Source: Bradyrhizobium diazoefficiens
GTDB taxonomy: Bacteria > Pseudomonadota > Alphaproteobacteria > Rhizobiales > Xanthobacteraceae
DNA length: 64,000 bases
Reading direction: 5' to 3'
Assembly (NCBI RefSeq): GCF_018131185.1
Contig: NZ_JAFCJE010000004.1
Span: 248,001-312,000 of the forward strand
The position numbers were made by a program, and so were the translations under genes. Under the pieces are notes generated by a model. It made no database searches, had not been told where the DNA came from, and was given only the letters and a program-made list of their open reading frames with translations. The first letter of the stretch is position 1; each line of letters starts with the position of its first letter. This document shows positions 63,047 to 64,000 of the stretch, piece after piece.

Positions 63047-63844
63047 TCAGCGCGTCTCCAGCCGCAGCCCGTCGAAAGCGGGCACGACGCCGGTGGGCAG
63101 CGATTGCCGGATCACCTCGTAATCCACGTCGGCGGTCATATTGGTGATGACCGCCCGCTTCGGCTTGAACCGTTCGATCCAGGACAACGCGTCGTTGATG
63201 CTGAAATGGCTGACATGGCTGGTGTAGCGCAAGCCGTCGACGATCCAGAGGTCCAGATTTTCCAGTGCACCCCAGCTCTCGCGCGGGATGTCGTTGAGGT
63301 CGGGCGTGTAGGCCGCATCCCCGATGCGGTAGCCGAGCGCGGGAATGTTGCCGTGCTGCACCAGGAAGGCCGTCATCGTGACGGCGCCACCCTTCCCCAG
63401 GATGGTCTGGCTTCCGCCCGCTTCGATCGAATGCCGCGTCAGGATCGGCGGATAGTCGCTGCCCTCCGGCGAGATGAAGCAATAGGAGAACCGCGACAGG
63501 ATGTCCTTGGCGGTCGACTGGTTGAAGTAGGTCGGAATACGACGGCGCATGTGCATCACGACCGAGCGCAGATCGTCCATGCCGTGGGTCTGGTCGGCGT
63601 GCTCGTGCGTCAGGAACACGGCGTCGATGTGATCGACATTGGTCGAGAGCAATTGCTCGCGCAGGTCGGGCGAGGTGTCGATCACGATGCGCGTGGTGCC
63701 GTGCTCAGAGGTACGTTCCACCAGCAGCGAGCAACGGCGACGGCGGTTCTTGGGGTTGTTGGGATCGCAGGCGCCCCAGCCGAGCGCCGGGCGCGGCACA
63801 CCGGCGGAGGAGCCGCAGCCCAGGATCGTCAGCGTCAGCGTCAT
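63047..63844 (-). CDS. MBL-fold metal-dependent hydrolase (PhnP-like)
   Basis: 265 aa. The metal motif HEHADQTHGMDDLR (about residues 78-91) and the following His and Asp residues (SHVSHFSINDAL) match the PhnP/YcbX-type beta-lactamase-fold phosphodiesterases. The N-terminal CGSSAGVPRPALGWGACDP is typical of this group. It follows tatD by 13 nt in the same direction, a pairing common in this order. Exact substrate unknown. Confidence 0.87.
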   Translation of the reverse strand: MTLTLTILGCGSSAGVPRPALGWGACDPNNPKNRRRRCSLLVERTSEHGTTRIVIDTSPDLREQLLSTNVDHIDAVFLTHEHADQTHGMDDLRSVVMHMRRRIPTYFNQSTAKDILSRFSYCFISPEGSDYPPILTRHSIEAGGSQTILGKGGAVTMTAFLVQHGNIPALGYRIGDAAYTPDLNDIPRESWGALENLDLWIVDGLRYTSHVSHFSINDALSWIERFKPKRAVITNMTADVDYEVIRQSLPTGVVPAFDGLRLETR

Positions 63845-63857
63845 GCGGCGTCCGATT

Positions 63858-64000
63858 TCAAGCTTTCACCTTCGAGAACAGGCGGAAGAAGTTTTCGCTG
63901 GTCTGGCGCGAGATCTCGTCAAGCGAAACGCCGCGCGTCTCGGCCAGCACTTTGGCGACCTCGACGACATAAGCCGGTTCGTTCCGTTTGCCCCGGAACT
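63858..64000 (-). CDS. TatD-family deoxyribonuclease (3' end only)
   Basis: Only the last 47 codons are in the window; the gene enters from beyond 64000. The readable C-terminus has the family ending: [19 protein letters not shown], then [15 protein letters not shown]. TatD proteins are metal-dependent 3'-5' exonucleases and D-aminoacyl-related hydrolases by family. It is cotranscribed with the MBL-fold gene. Confidence 0.85.
   Translation of the reverse strand, partial: FRGKRNEPAYVVEVAKVLAETRGVSLDEISRQTSENFFRLFSKVKA

Overview
The window looks like chromosomal DNA of a Bradyrhizobium-type alphaproteobacterium (order Hyphomicrobiales). Evidence: high GC with strong G/C third-position codon bias; a dusB-ntrB-ntrC-ntrY-ntrX-hfq-hflX block; a fused ispDF; popZ; a fegA/fegB-like iron pair; several TRAP and Liv transporters; and palindromic intergenic repeats that I associate with Bradyrhizobium genomes. 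I see no rRNA, CRISPR array, insertion sequence or prophage, and one tRNA (Asn).

Layout. 1-3.7 kb: a membrane-stress module (PspA-like, YqiJ-like OB-fold membrane protein, YqiK-like flotillin) and a small exported acidic protein. 3.8-16 kb: housekeeping genes (tRNA-Asn, Pcm-like methyltransferase, TolC, PopZ, ValS, 3-methyladenine glycosylase, LipA-RatA, MscS, CinA, IspDF). 15.8-26.8 kb: the nitrogen-regulation block ending in hfq-hflX and convergent mazG. 26.9-32.3 kb: queC, a cobalt-type nitrile hydratase operon, an enoyl-CoA hydratase and a metNI methionine importer preceded by a well-folded leader RNA candidate.

32.3-64 kb is mostly accessory catabolism and transport. An AraC regulator sits divergent from a NylB-like amide hydrolase followed by a copper amine oxidase, suggesting amide cleavage then amine oxidation. 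A FegA/FegB-like ferric-siderophore pair follows. Next is an SMP-30 lactonase and GntR regulator divergent from a TRAP transporter, a type II dehydroquinase-like enzyme with two altered active-site residues, and an unknown protein. Then come a LivKHMGF-type ABC operon (LivM and LivG fused) ending in an aromatic-type aldehyde dehydrogenase under a divergent AraC gene, a second TRAP system (Tat-exported DctP, fused DctQM) with an acyl-CoA synthetase, a third TRAP system, an MBL-fold hydrolase and the 3' end of tatD.

The best candidates for something undescribed are the dehydroquinase-like TRAP cluster (40.6-46.6 kb), the NylB-like/amine oxidase pair (33.5-36.7 kb) and the structured RNA ahead of metN (30.43-30.52 kb).
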